From Krasilnikovozyma curviuscula (Eukaryota; Basidiomycota; Tremellomycetes; Cystofilobasidiales; Mrakiaceae): a DNA stretch of 64,000 nucleotides. The notes beneath the pieces are model-generated. The model had not been told where the DNA came from, ran no database searches, and saw nothing but the letters and a program-made list of their open reading frames with translations. Position 1 is the first letter of the stretch; every line of letters begins with the position of its first letter. The stretch spans positions 20,155 to 84,154 of the forward strand of contig MVAQ01000082.1 in NCBI GenBank assembly GCA_014825775.1, in the 5' to 3' direction. The position numbers were made by a program, and so were the translations under genes. Below, in pieces: positions 23,525-34,900 of this stretch.

Positions 23525-25422
23525 TTAGTAAAGTCCAACCATAGGTTTCACAACCATATTGCCCTGCTCATCTTTTCCTCTGATCATAGCCTCGAAAGCC
23601 TTCTCTGCATCCTCTAACTTGTATCTTTGAGTGACCATGTTCTCGACACCAGCGAGAGCGCCCGAAGCGAGCATAGAGAGAGCAGGCGCGTCTGTGGAGC
23701 AGCAAGACATGAATTAGTAGTGATTTTTGAAAAAGAAGGAACCATTAAATTTACAGGTGTTGGCGTAACGGAAGACACCAATGAGATTGACTTCACGAGT
23801 GAAAGCGTTTGAACAAGGCAGGAGGCCAGCCGTCGTTCCCATACCGACGAATCCAACAGTTCCTCCGCTACGAGCACACTATAAAATAGAATTTAGAGAG
23901 TTGAGATCAGTGCAATGATAAGTAAATGGACAGAAGCGATATTACTCACCAAGATCGCAGTCTGCATCGACATCTCGATACCCGAGCACTCAAACACGAC
24001 GTCGAACCCATCCTCAACACCCGATCCTAATTCAAGGATGTCCTTATCCTCCAGAATACCCTTGGCATTGACCTTCGCAACCTCTAATGCGTCCGCACCA
24101 GAGACTCTGGCTCCTCTTGGTAGCGTCTGAGTAACAGCGGCCCATCCCTGCTTCTTCGCGAAAGCCAACTTGGCCTCATCGATATCAACAGCAACAATAG
24201 GTCCAGCTCCCATAGCCTTTGCTAATGCACATGCCAATAGACCAACGGCTCCTGCGCCGATGACAAGCACGGATTGACCTGGGAGAAGCTGGACCCGACG
24301 GGCAGCGTTTAGGACGACGGACAGTGGTTCGGCGAGCGCTGCAAGTTCATACGAGACATCTGGTCGCAATCTGGGACAATTCCATTTATAGTCAGTTCAA
24401 AAGACGAGTAACGTAGTGCAAGGTGGAAGGGTCGATGCACACTCACTTGTAAAGATTAGTGACAGGGTGATTCATGTATTGTTGCATCGTTCCATCTCGG
24501 TGTGGGAAAGTCTTTGCTGAGCTGGCGAAACTCATTTGCTGACGAGAGTAACGCCCAAGAAAGTTATGCCCAAGAGTTACGGAAACGGCACGTGTCAGTA
24601 GCACGCGCAAAAAGCAATAACAGCAGGAAAGTTCCAATTACCTTACACAAGTTGTACTTCCCTCTCTTACAATAGTCACACTCCTTACACCAGACACCAG
24701 CTTCAATTGCGACTCTGTCGCCCACTTTCAGCGATCCATGGTAACCCTCTGGAAGAGCGTGAATTCTACCGCCAGCTTCATGACCTAGCGACATTGGGGA
24801 TTGAACAACAAAGTCTCCATTTCTTCCATGGGTGTAGTAGTGCACTGCAAAAAGGGAAAGTTAGGTCAGTTACGATATAGTGCGGCACAGGATGTTGTGG
24901 GAGACAGATTTCTGAAACACCGGAGACAGGTAGACGAGAAAACATCTCCAAGTAACAGGAGATCATATTCTCGGGCGTAACAGCTCGTCAGAAGCGCAGC
25001 AGAGTCCTGGACATCTCTATACGGCTAACGTGTCGCGCTACGGTTAACTGGCCGCCCCAACTGACCAACCCAAGCCTTCAAGCCACTCACGCCCCTCTTC
25101 CACTACATGAGCTGAGTACCTTGATATCTGGCCCTCTATGACATTCTCCCAGTAATCGCCCAAGCAACCAAGCAATGTAGAAAGCAGAAAAGTAAGAACT
25201 CACGATCCGACCCACACAAGCCAGTCGCCATGACCTCGACGGTAGCCTCACCAGGTCCCAGTGGAGCAATAGTTCTCGTTTCCTATCCACCCAAATCAAA
25301 CCCATCGAATAAAAGGTGTCAGTGACGACGCACCTGAAAGGGGGAAAGAACGAGAGGGATATTTGACTCACAATCTTGAGGCTCTTCTCACCGTGCAGGA
25401 CTGTTGCCGTGTACGAAGTCAT
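23525..25422 (-). CDS. Zinc-dependent polyol dehydrogenase (sorbitol/xylitol/L-arabinitol type, MDR family)
   Basis: NAD-dependent oxidation of a sugar alcohol to a ketose in the cytosol, for example xylitol to D-xylulose. ATG 25422 gives MTSYTATVLHGEKSLKI. Then come the catalytic zinc ligands in GLCGSDLHYYTHGRNGDF (Cys) and SLGHEAGG (His, Glu), the four structural-zinc cysteines in WCKECDYCKRGKYNLCK, LAEPLSVVLNA, the Rossmann motif VLVIGAGAVGLLACALA with a following acidic VAVDIDE that favours NAD over NADP, and FECSGIE. It ends GNMVVKPMVGLY and stop, about 385 residues, the usual length. At least five introns, including one of over 100 bases between exons 1 and 2. Substrate preference within the sorbitol/xylitol/arabinitol group is not resolvable here. 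Confidence 0.9.
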
Positions 25423-26506
25423 CTTGGTTCCAACGAGACAAAATCTAATATAAGTAAGCAATGAGGGGGTGTGATGGTTTGCTGTCGATGCCAGCAGGAT
25501 CAAAGATTTTCTGGCTAGGAAACCGGCTCAACGCACCGATTCCGGAACGATTGTTTTCTGAACATTTGTTGACATTTTTCCTGGCAGAAGAGCTTGGTGG
25601 AGAAGCGGCTATGGAGGGTTATTAGAGAGAACAAGGTCAAGTTATGATATACCGCTCTTCTAGAGATATTCTTTTCTTTTCATCTACCCAATGCAACTTT
25701 CTGATTTGTCTAATATCAATGACCTGACCGCACGGTTTGTCTTATCTCCTAGCAATAGCTGAACAAATCGCAGGGACTGCGCTCTTACTGAGACGGGTGA
25801 CAGGAAGGAGATAGGAGTAGTTCGTTGTTGGGCGAAAGGAAGGGTTCTGTAAAGCAAACAACAGTGTAGATACGGCGTCAGTCACGCCGCCTGGGCATCA
25901 TCGTGCCGATTGGGAGAGGAGAAACTCACCTCATGTTGGAAACTTTACTCAACACCAGTTCATCTTGCTCTGATAAGATACTCGAACAGTTCCCCTGACC
26001 CTAATCCTTCTTATTGAAGATGAGTACGTGTTATAACAGGACAGCTCCAAGACGGACGTAGTTACTTGACACTACCCCTTGAAAAGCATAATTTGTCGCG
26101 TATTGGTTGAAGTGATGAAAGAAAAGAGAGAAAGCAGAACGATGATGACGAGGTGTTGGAAGCAGAACAAACTGTGGAAGTCATGCTTGATATGACACCA
26201 CAATTTTCAAACGGTGCTTTTGAATAGCACTGGTACATATTCAGTGTTTTGATGAAAACAACCCAAACTCTGAGTAGAGAAGGGCAGAATGGGTCAAAAA
26301 GGGGAAGAGGCAAATTCTGGCGATGTCAACTATTGATCTCTATTTTGATTGTTAGCACCAGTATTTCTTCTTTGAGATAAGGTGTGTTTCATATTAATGT
26401 TCAATGGGAAAAGAAGTAGAACCCCTTGGATCTCAATATCTAAAATCACTTCAAGGGGGGACTGTTTGTTTATTGTTGATCTGTCAGGCTTCTCTTCATC
26501 CTTTGA
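25423..26506. other. Gene-poor stretch upstream of the dehydrogenase
   Basis: About 1.1 kb. Only short ORFs without motifs are seen. The right-hand part should hold the 3' end of the small - strand gene that follows, and the left part the dehydrogenase promoter. Confidence 0.4.
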
Positions 26507-26924
26507 TCAAAAACTTCTTCGAAACAAAGCGGGTTCAAGGACAGATCCACTGAATTGAGGAGACATTTGGTCAGCTGAAGAGGTCTTAGTGAAAGGAGAA
26601 CCGGTTCGTTTGACGGTGTAGTCGTTGAAGAGGACAACAAAGGGCATTGGGCTCAAAATTTGGTATTCGTTATTTTTGCTGGTTGTCACTTTCATATTAC
26701 GATACTGCCAGTTGAGGTGCTCTGGTCGTGTCAGAAATGTTCGTAGCTCTGATCTACGACACAATGCTGAATCCAAAGCAATAGAAGGAGGGTTCAGTTT
26801 GGAAAGCGCACATGGAGGACAAGTCAAATTCGTTCCCACCCAACCTCTCATTCTCCAGAATGACATATCCTACTCTCAGCCATATCTTATCTAAGGTTCC
26901 AAGTCTCTCAGCTGTGACATCCAT
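26507..26924 (-). CDS. Small protein of unknown function, two exons, about 108 residues
   Basis: Exon 1 runs from ATG 26924 to 26845 and encodes MDVTAERLGTLDKIWLRVG followed by YVILENE. Exon 2 runs from 26753 to the stop at 26507 and begins SELRTFLTRPEHLNWQYRNM; the joined phase is correct. Both exons have a coding-like codon pattern and the donor (GTTGGG) is weak but acceptable. The N-terminal half looks helical and the C-terminal half beta-rich with an MPFVVLFNDYTVKRTGSPF segment. I do not recognise the family; it could be a small subunit of a conserved complex. The gene is divergent from arginyl-tRNA synthetase, about 300 bases between the two ATGs. Confidence 0.45.
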
Positions 26925-27223
26925 GGCATCTGCATTGGGTCGCCCCCGCGAGTGAGCGTCTGGGAACAATCGCTCGAGTGTGTGGCGCTGGTGAGAATTT
27001 CAGAAAGTCGAGCGAGTCAAAGCAGAGTGATCAAGTCATTCAAAAAACAAACACCCCTTCCTGTCCAAGAGTCTTAAAAATTCTGTCCATCAGCAGGCTC
27101 TCACATCGGTGCACTTTCAAATTTTCATTTAGACTCACTCCAGCAGCAGTCCAGCTTCACTTTCGACAGATCTCCCATTTCATCCCACCAAGACCCAGAG
27201 AAACGTACAACAACAGAAGAAAC

Positions 27224-29882
27224 ATGAGCAAAGTAGAAGATGTCCCTGGGTTCGACCCAAAGCACAGCGTTATGGATTCGTACAGGTGAGTGAGGGAGCG
27301 GCTTTATTATCTACATTTCTTCAGCTGGAACGACCACTAGTTTTTTGGTCGTGCACTGATCCTGCGGAGAATCAATCAATGACTTATGGTTTATCTTTTC
27401 CTAACGTCAGAATGGCCATCGCTCAGCAGATTGCTCCTGTCATCGGAAAGACGGTCGCTGAAGTTTACAACGGCGTCGACACAGGACGAAAAGGCGCTGA
27501 TTTTGCCTTAGCCATCGCTCGATACAGGCTGGGAGGTAAACCTGAGGAGTGGGGTACCAAGATTCTTGAAGCTGTGAGTTTGTCGACACCTTTTGTAGCT
27601 GTAACAAGCACAGTTTGTAACTGTCCTTGTTTCTTCCTTATGATTTCGACTTGATAGTGGAAAGAAGACCCTGACTTCGCCAAGGTTGAAGTTGCCAAAG
27701 GTTTCTTCTATGCTCATTTAGCGTAAGTCTCAGACTTGGGCATGTCATGATTCGCCGCTGTCACTGACACTGACGCTGGTTTCTTACTTTGCATCAGGAA
27801 ACTGCCCTTCACCACCAAAGTTCTCTCCCACATCGCATCATTCCCATCTCGATCTCCATCAGATCCATCTTTCGATAAGCACTCGTATGGCTCCAACGAG
27901 AACGGAAAGGGAAAGAAGACGATCGGTGAGTCGAGTCTTTCTGCAACACTTCGAGTCGTTCCACTTGCTAATTATTCTTTGCTGTTCTAAATTCAGTTGA
28001 ATTCTCTTCTCCGAATATTGCTAAGCCATTCCATGCTGGACATCTTCGTTCAACAATCATCGGTGCGTTCTTGGCCAACCTGTATGAAATGAACGGATGG
28101 GAAGTCGTCCGAATGAACTAGTCAGTGCCCCTCACTTGCTACACTTCTCTCTTGAAGATTGTAATATAAACTGAAATTGCATGATTTTCATTTGTAGCTT
28201 GGGTGATTGGGGTAAACAGTTTGGTTTGCTTGCCGTCGGCTTCCAGAAGTACGGATCAGAGGAGCTCATTGAGGAGAATGCTATTCAGCACTTGTTCGAG
28301 GTATGTGACCGATTGAATCAGCCTGTTTCTCATTTCCAATTCTGAATACCCTACTGGTGTTCCCTTTAAAGGTCTACGTCAAGATTAACGCTGACGCTTC
28401 CGCTGAAGAAGAACGCGGCGAAACGACAACTCATGACGCCGCCCGACTTTTCTTCAAGCATATGGAGGACGGTGACAAAGCCTCCCTCGCCATCTGGTCT
28501 CGATTCCGAGACCTTTCTATCGTCAAGCTGAAGGATACCTATGCCCGTCTCAACATCCGCTACGACGACTATAACGGAGAGTCGCAGACGAAACCTGAGG
28601 AGATGACTGCCGCCGTTGATAAGCTGCAGGATTTGGGTATGATTACCGAGGATAGGGGTGCGTTGTTGGTTGATTTAAAGGCTCACAAGTTGGAAAAGGT
28701 TGTTGTTCGAAAAGGAGGTGAGTCGAGCTATATATCTCAGCCCCATCATCATCTGACTCTGACATATCTGCTTTTACTTTTACTGCAGATGGAACCACAA
28801 TTTACGCTACTCGTGATATCGGCTCGGCCAAAGAACGACACGAAAAGTATCAGGCGGACAAGCTCATCTATGTCGTTGCTTCTCAGCAAACCTTCTATCT
28901 GCAGCAACTCTTCAAGATCCTTGAACTGATGGGCTATGAATGGGCAAAGCCAGGAAAGATTGAACACATCACTTTCGGAATGGGTTAGCTAGTCCTTGTC
29001 CTCTCTGTCGAGAGCAGCTGCTGACGTTGTGCTTGCTGTTTAGTCCAGGGTATGTCGACCCGAAAAGGAACAGTCAAGTTCCTCGATGATATCCTCGACG
29101 AGGCGAAGGACACAATGATGGCTCAAATGAAGAAAAACGAAGTGAAGTTCCAGCAGATTGAGGATCCAGAACGATGCGCGGATGTTTTGGGAATAAGTGC
29201 TGTCAAGATCCAGGATATGAGTGCGAAGAGGTAAGTAGATCCAGTATAGCTACTGATTGTAGTACGATCATTAATTTAAATTCTTGTTGACAGACATTTA
29301 GATTACGTTTTCAACCTGGAACGAATGACCTCTTTCGAAGGTGACACAGGGTATGTTCTGCTCCTGGTCGCCTTTCAGACGATGACATGGCTCACATTTC
29401 CATTGATTGTTCACCTATTTCTTTTAGTGTCTATATTCAGTATGCCCATGTTCGTCTCGCTTCAGTCGAGCGAAAGAACCCGAATGTCATCGTCCCAAGC
29501 GATTTGTCTAAAATCAACCTATCCCTTCTCACCGAAGAAAAGGTTCACGAGCTTGTCTACCTCTTGGCTTCATTCCCGGATGTCGTTCGAACGAGTTTCG
29601 CAAACAGCGAACCAAGCACGATTGTCACCTTCTTGTTCAGATTGGCTCACTTGGTATCTCAGACGTGGGATTCTCGTAAGTACAAGCGGGTGGTTTCTTC
29701 CCTTCTAGTGTTCTCATCACTGATTCTTTCTCTGGTTTCTCTGGCTTCTCGACCTTCTAGTCCGAGTTAGTGGTGTCGAGGAGGAGCTTGCCATTGCTCG
29801 TCTGTTCATCTTCATCTGCGCCAGAGATGTGTTGGGTAACGGTATGAGACTGTTGACCCTCACCCCTCTTGATCGAATGTAA
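27224..29882 (+). CDS. Arginyl-tRNA synthetase
   Basis: Class I aminoacyl-tRNA synthetase charging tRNA-Arg; fungi often use one gene for cytosol and mitochondria. The ATG at 27224 gives [20 protein letters not shown]. The HIGH signature is seen in [20 protein letters not shown], followed by [17 protein letters not shown], the [20 protein letters not shown] block, [20 protein letters not shown] and, in place of KMSKS, the arginyl-type [20 protein letters not shown]. The C-terminal anticodon-binding domain has [17 protein letters not shown] and ends [20 protein letters not shown]. About 650 residues. Many short introns interrupt it. No clear mitochondrial presequence is visible at this start. 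Confidence 0.95.
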
Positions 29883-30043
29883 AGAATACTCGTTATAGAT
29901 ACGTCACGTAATTTTTCTCATTTCAAAGATTCGACCAGAATAATTGCAAGCTGCACGTCACGCACTCTTTCCCAACTGCGATCGGTATCCTTCACAGGAA
30001 ACTGCTTTTATCACTGCTGGACACCACCTTGGAATGTCAGTGC

Positions 30044-31143
30044 ATGTCCAAAATAGAGGAATGGACCCAGCTCCAGCTTGAATATGCCTCTCAGCTCATA
30101 TTCGACGACTGCAACCTATCATTCCCTCCCAGCCCTTTCACTGTCTCAGAAATCTCTTCAGCGACAGCAGGAATGCCAGCAGTTCACATTCTAGCCCCAA
30201 ACAGACCGAACCCCCTATATGGCCCATTGCTCATTGGAGGAGTAGACATTTCATTCCTCTCTGAAGAATTATCGGTGGCCGTTTGCACGCTCTCTGTCCA
30301 CCGATTGTCAAAAGATGACCACCTGGAGCTCTTACACGTCTACTCTATTCCAGTAGAGATGAAGGAGCCTTATGTCCCGAGTTTCCTGGCGTTTAGGGAG
30401 GTTTCGCCGCTGCTGGAACTGCTTGAAGGCTTCAAGAAGCAGATGGGAAAGCGGGGTTTAGATGATTTCCCTCAAATCCTGATGGTTGATGGGAATGGAA
30501 GGTTACATGATAGAATGTGTGGATCAGCTTCTGTTCTGGGACTCAGGTGTGGGATTCCAACTATAGGTAGGCAGACTTGAGCGTTGTATCGTCAGTGAGC
30601 CAGCCTGCTGACAGTTTCCTCGCTAGGCGTAGCGAAAACGCCCTACGTTCTGTCCAGTGGTTCTGAAATACCGCGAGCGGGCGAGGATTGGATGCTCTCT
30701 CAGAAAGGCATCAGGAAGGTCACTTCAGAACGTATGGGCGCGAAAGGAGAATTTGTTTACCTGTATAGGCATTGCGCCGTAGACGAACATCCTTTTGGTG
30801 CAGTGAGTGCACTTTTTTTCTGTTGGGTATATAGAGTTTGGTTCACTCTTGAGTTCGTCTTTCGCGACGGCGCAAATACTCGGGCTAGGCACTGAGAACG
30901 TCTTCAGACGCCAGAAACGCTATCTATATTTCGTCTGGGCACATGGTCTCCCTGGAGACTGCTCTTGGTATTGTCACTGCTTGCTCTAGGACTAGAGTCC
31001 CTGAGCCCATTAGAGTGGCTGATCTGGCTTCGAGAGAGGAGATCAAGAAACTTCGCGGTAAGTCCATCTCACCCCGTCTTAAGAATCAAGAATCTCTAAC
31101 TCATATCTTTTATTGTCCGTCTTTTGTTGGTCCAGCTCTGTGA
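30044..31143 (+). CDS. Endonuclease V
   Basis: Nuclease that cuts one base 3' of inosine; in eukaryotes it acts mainly on inosine-containing RNA, in bacteria on deaminated DNA. Four exons: 30044-30566, 30627-30802, 30889-31057 and 31136-31143. The three acidic metal ligands of the family are in place: D68 in GGVDISFL, E119 in YVPSFLAFRE and D149 in ILMVDGNGRLHDR. They are followed by CGIPTIGVAKTPYVL, SSGHMVSLETALGIVTACS and RVPEPIRVADLASREEI. About 290 residues, normal size. An out-of-frame ATG at 30034 overlaps the start, so the main ATG may be reached by leaky scanning. It follows arginyl-tRNA synthetase on the same strand by about 160 bases. Confidence 0.93.
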
Positions 31144-31388
31144 GACCAGTATAGCGCGCACTCGTAGTTAATAGGTCGCGGCAGGACAATTATGAGGAGA
31201 CATTCCGATTATGACCATGCAAAAGACCCCAAGTAGTAATTTGATGTATTTAGTGCAGATTAATGCCTTCAATTCGTAAGGGATAATGTCGCACAAATCC
31301 CACCCTTTGCAGCAGCGCTCCATGGAGAATTAGACTGCTCTTTAACACCATTCGAAGCTTTACAAAACTTTGCTTCCAACTTTTCTCT

Positions 31389-34165
31389 ATGTCTGTAGAC
31401 GGCTCTGCCTTGGAGCAAGTAAGTATGCTATCTGAAGCCTACCAAAGAGCAGCTACAGTTGATCCAATTTTCCTTCAACAGCTGGCCTCTTCCTCTGCGA
31501 CCTCGGTCCTGTCTGGTATCGAGCTCAGTCCCTCCCTCTTTCCCTGGAGTAGGGAAGAGAAGATTCTCTCGATCCAGGAAAACAGGAGACGTATTCACGG
31601 GGGTTGCTTGTTTTTCGACGAGCTGCTCAAGTTTGCTGGAATAGGTGAGATTTGTGACCTTGTCCATGTTGGATCAAATTCTCCGTGGATTCGACTGAGA
31701 TATCACCATTTGCCTTCTATTCCCCGACATTTTTTCAGATCACAATCTGTATCCTCCTGTTGATATCCTCTCCTTTCGACGATTGGAAAATGCCATCAAC
31801 ACTCCTCAGAATCCCAACTTCGACAGCCTCAAAGTCAACTGCCTGGTTTATTATCTGTTGAAGGACTACGACAACGCTCAGCTTACAGGTCAACATGAAT
31901 CTTTGGACTCAAAGGCAATGGCTTTTGCTAGGCAGAAAATGATCCCCAAGCAGTTCCTATGTTTGACGAATGGGTACTACAGCCTCGATGCTGGTCTTTA
32001 CGACGTGAGTTTAAATGATTTAATGATTAATACAGGGACTAAGCGTTACATATTTATGTGCTCGTTATTTGTAGACTGCTGTTGGAGAGCTCTCTTCCTG
32101 TTCCCTCACCTCAATCGACTTTGCACCCAAAATTCTTAAAACGCTCGCGTCCCCAGAAAACCCGGAGTCATCAGCCAAACTGGTACTCAGGTTTATACGA
32201 ACACTACCATCATCTAGGACAAAGACAAAGGAAGAGGTCGAGATTCAGCTGGATGCGTTTGCGAAGATCAGCATGAGAGAAGCTTGGTCCTTCCAGAGAA
32301 GCATCGACGAGGCCGATTTTGTTGATGGAAGTGGATTCAGGGAGAAGCTTGTCAACCGACTGTTCAATTACTGTCTTATACGTAAGTCCCCTCCATATCG
32401 TACAGATTTTGCACGGGAAGGCGTGGCTCTGACACTACCCTCTGACCGTCACATCCCAGCCAAACCCCTGCCAGGACCTCTGAGGGAACTCCTGTCATTC
32501 CCATTCACATCCTACGAAGATGGACTCCTGAAATCGTACTGTCTTGCTCCACCTCCAACTCTGTCCTCGATCTCCAAAAACGTTATCCTGGAACTCGCCA
32601 ACGTGAGGCTGATCTCCCAAGGCAGATTCTTGGAAGCTATTAAGCTAGACAGGGCGATAGGACCTCAGGGAAGCGATGCAGAGAAGAGAAGGGTTGGTCT
32701 GCTGGATCTAGTGAGGTTGTTGCCTGAAGTCGAACGAAGAAAGTTGGAGCTCGAGATGGACGTCGTAGGGGTGGATATGGCGGCGAGTCGACCTGCTCCT
32801 CTTACTAACGGTCACAGCACTACCACCAGCAGCAGCAATTCCACTCAGGATGACACGGCAATGTCATGGGAATCCATCGATCGTCCAGCTCTGCAGTCGT
32901 ATACCAACGGCAACCCCACTCTCACCCACTCACCGCTTTCCGCGTCTACCGCGTTGAGAAGCTCAACACCTCAATTCGGGCTGCTCAAAGCAGTCATCCA
33001 CCAGCAATCTACCCCGATCAAAGCTGCTGTGTCTCAGCAGGCTACTCCAAAGCAACCATTCTCATTGGCCAACCCGCCGCTCAACGAAAGCCCGCGTCCC
33101 GTCCCGTTCGGAGACCTCAGCAGATCTATCCTTGCCTCCAACCAGTCCCCTGCACGTCAGCCGCTGCAACAACAGACCCCAGGTGGGGTGGGTTCCTCAC
33201 CTATCACGAAACCTTCCCAGTCGGGTGTTTCCAGGAACCCGTTCGCGCAGGCTGCCCAAAGAGCGTCCATGCTCGCTCAGCAGAGGGCTTCTCCCCGGCC
33301 GACATCATCGAATTCACTGGAGACTCGCTCCAATCACGACAGTAACTCTGTTGTCCCCCGTTCCAGCGATTCCAAGCGAGCCGGAGGTGGTGAACCTTTA
33401 ACAATCATACCGTCGATGTCGTTCGAAGGTCCTGCGGCGGAGGAGCATGACGACAGAATGGATATCGAAGACGAGACATTGTCGTTGATGAAGAAGCCTG
33501 TCTCCTCGCGACTAAAGAAGTCAATTGCAGGCACGAAACGAAGCGTCTCTGAAAGGAATGGAAGGAAGAAGGACACCAACGACGACGACGACGACGACGA
33601 CGACACGACAATGGACGAGCCTATCCCCGACGTACCTGGTCAGTTTCCAGGATCATCTACCTCAGCTGCGGCAGGACCAAGACGCTCCCACCGCCGCACA
33701 GGCAGCCAGGCGTCGTCCGTCACGGGCGACGATGCTTCCGCGGCACCCACACCCTCGACTCGACGAGTCAAGAAGACGACGACTAGCACACCCGTGACGC
33801 GAACGTCGACTCGTACACCTCGTCGAACTGCTGCTGCCCTCCCCGGAGCTTTCGCCTCTACCACCCATGAGAACGAAGAAGAAGAAGAGACACTAGACCT
33901 CCCCCCGCTTCGTGCATCTACCCGCCGGAAATCGCAAACGGGGCTGAACCGCCCAGCGGATCTGAATCCTCCTTCCCTACCGGCTGGTAGCAGCAGCAAA
34001 CGAAACTTGAGGAGCAGCGTTACTGTCTCGCCTGAGGCCGTGCGGACGCATGGTGAGAGGGAGGAGGGGGCAACGCCGAGGGCGACGAGGAGGACGCGGG
34101 CGACAGCAAGTACGACAGCAGGTGGGACCAAAAATAGGCGGAGCGGGCGGACAACGGGGAACTAG
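31389..34165 (+). CDS. ELYS-like nucleoporin with a long basic C-terminal tail
   Basis: ELYS anchors nuclear pore subcomplexes to chromatin. The conserved ELYS-like domain lies in the N-terminal 300 residues: FPWSREEKILSIQENRRR, GGCLFFDELLKFAGI joined by splicing to DHNLYPPVDIL, VNCLVYYLLKDYDNAQL, ARQKMIPKQFLCLTNGYYSL and TAVGELSSCSLTSIDFAPKI. The C-terminal half is low-complexity, Ser/Thr/Pro-rich, with an eight-residue Asp run and Arg-rich TRTPRRT and RRSGRTTGN segments that resemble AT-hook-like DNA contacts. Certain introns are 31645-31738 and 32005-32074. Two further candidate introns (31419-31481 and 32382-32459) are multiples of three without stops, so protein length is either about 825 or up to 47 residues more. 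Confidence 0.85.
33581..33604 (+). repeat. (GAC)8 trinucleotide run coding poly-Asp in the ELYS-like gene
   Basis: Eight perfect GAC units in the reading frame give a run of Asp between two basic segments. Being perfect and in frame, it is a likely site of length polymorphism. Confidence 0.9.
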
Positions 34166-34900
34166 GCTGGCTTGAAAAAGTGAGCGGGTTGAGGCCTGGG
34201 AGTCATTGTAGTGTGAACGACGATCGAAGGAAAGCTGATATCGGCCTTGACGCATTTTTGTGCTTACAACGCAAGAGTTGTTTGAAGAAAATGAGGGACA
34301 GAGAGCAAAAAATGTGTAGCTATGCGAAAGTAAGTATGTAACGATGTTCGGCTGGCGCTGGGCATTATGGATGTGCTCTGTAGAAACTACCAAAAGGAGA
34401 AAAAAAGTTATCGGGGGACACTAACTAGCAAAGAAGGTGTACAGAGCTAAGGTAGAGAAGACGTTTGCATCCGGGTCTCAAGGTTGATAGATGAATTGGC
34501 AAAAGGCTGGAGGTCGATCGTATATTGATCGTATCTTCCTTGCGAACCTATCGCCGCCTCATCTGTTCGTATTCAACAATGACTTCTCTTATCCATCAAC
34601 CACATTGTCTCAGTGATAGCAGATGTCGAGTTGTGGAAGGAGAAGAGTAGGAAGCCTTGCACTTTGAAAGCGACGGTCGCTGCCTTCTGTGCTCGTTGTC
34701 TCGCATATCCTTAAGCATACTCCTTGATAGGGTACGTTCTTTCGCGATCTGCCTTGCTTCTCTTCCTGTTCAATGAACAAGGTGTACCTGATATGTACCA
34801 AAGCGCGTAATTCATCAACAATCCTACATATTTTGAGTATCATGCATGCCACAGCCCTTCTTTTAACTCAAAACTATAACTCAAACAATTGAATCAGCGC
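34166..34900. other. Convergent spacer between ELYS-like and ALY/REF genes
   Basis: About 735 bases holding two 3' ends. No gene or RNA family is recognised. Confidence 0.5.

Noticed and set aside
33640..34131. 163-residue ORF antisense to the ELYS-like tail
   Set aside because: Low-complexity shadow of the Arg/Thr/Ser-rich sense frame.
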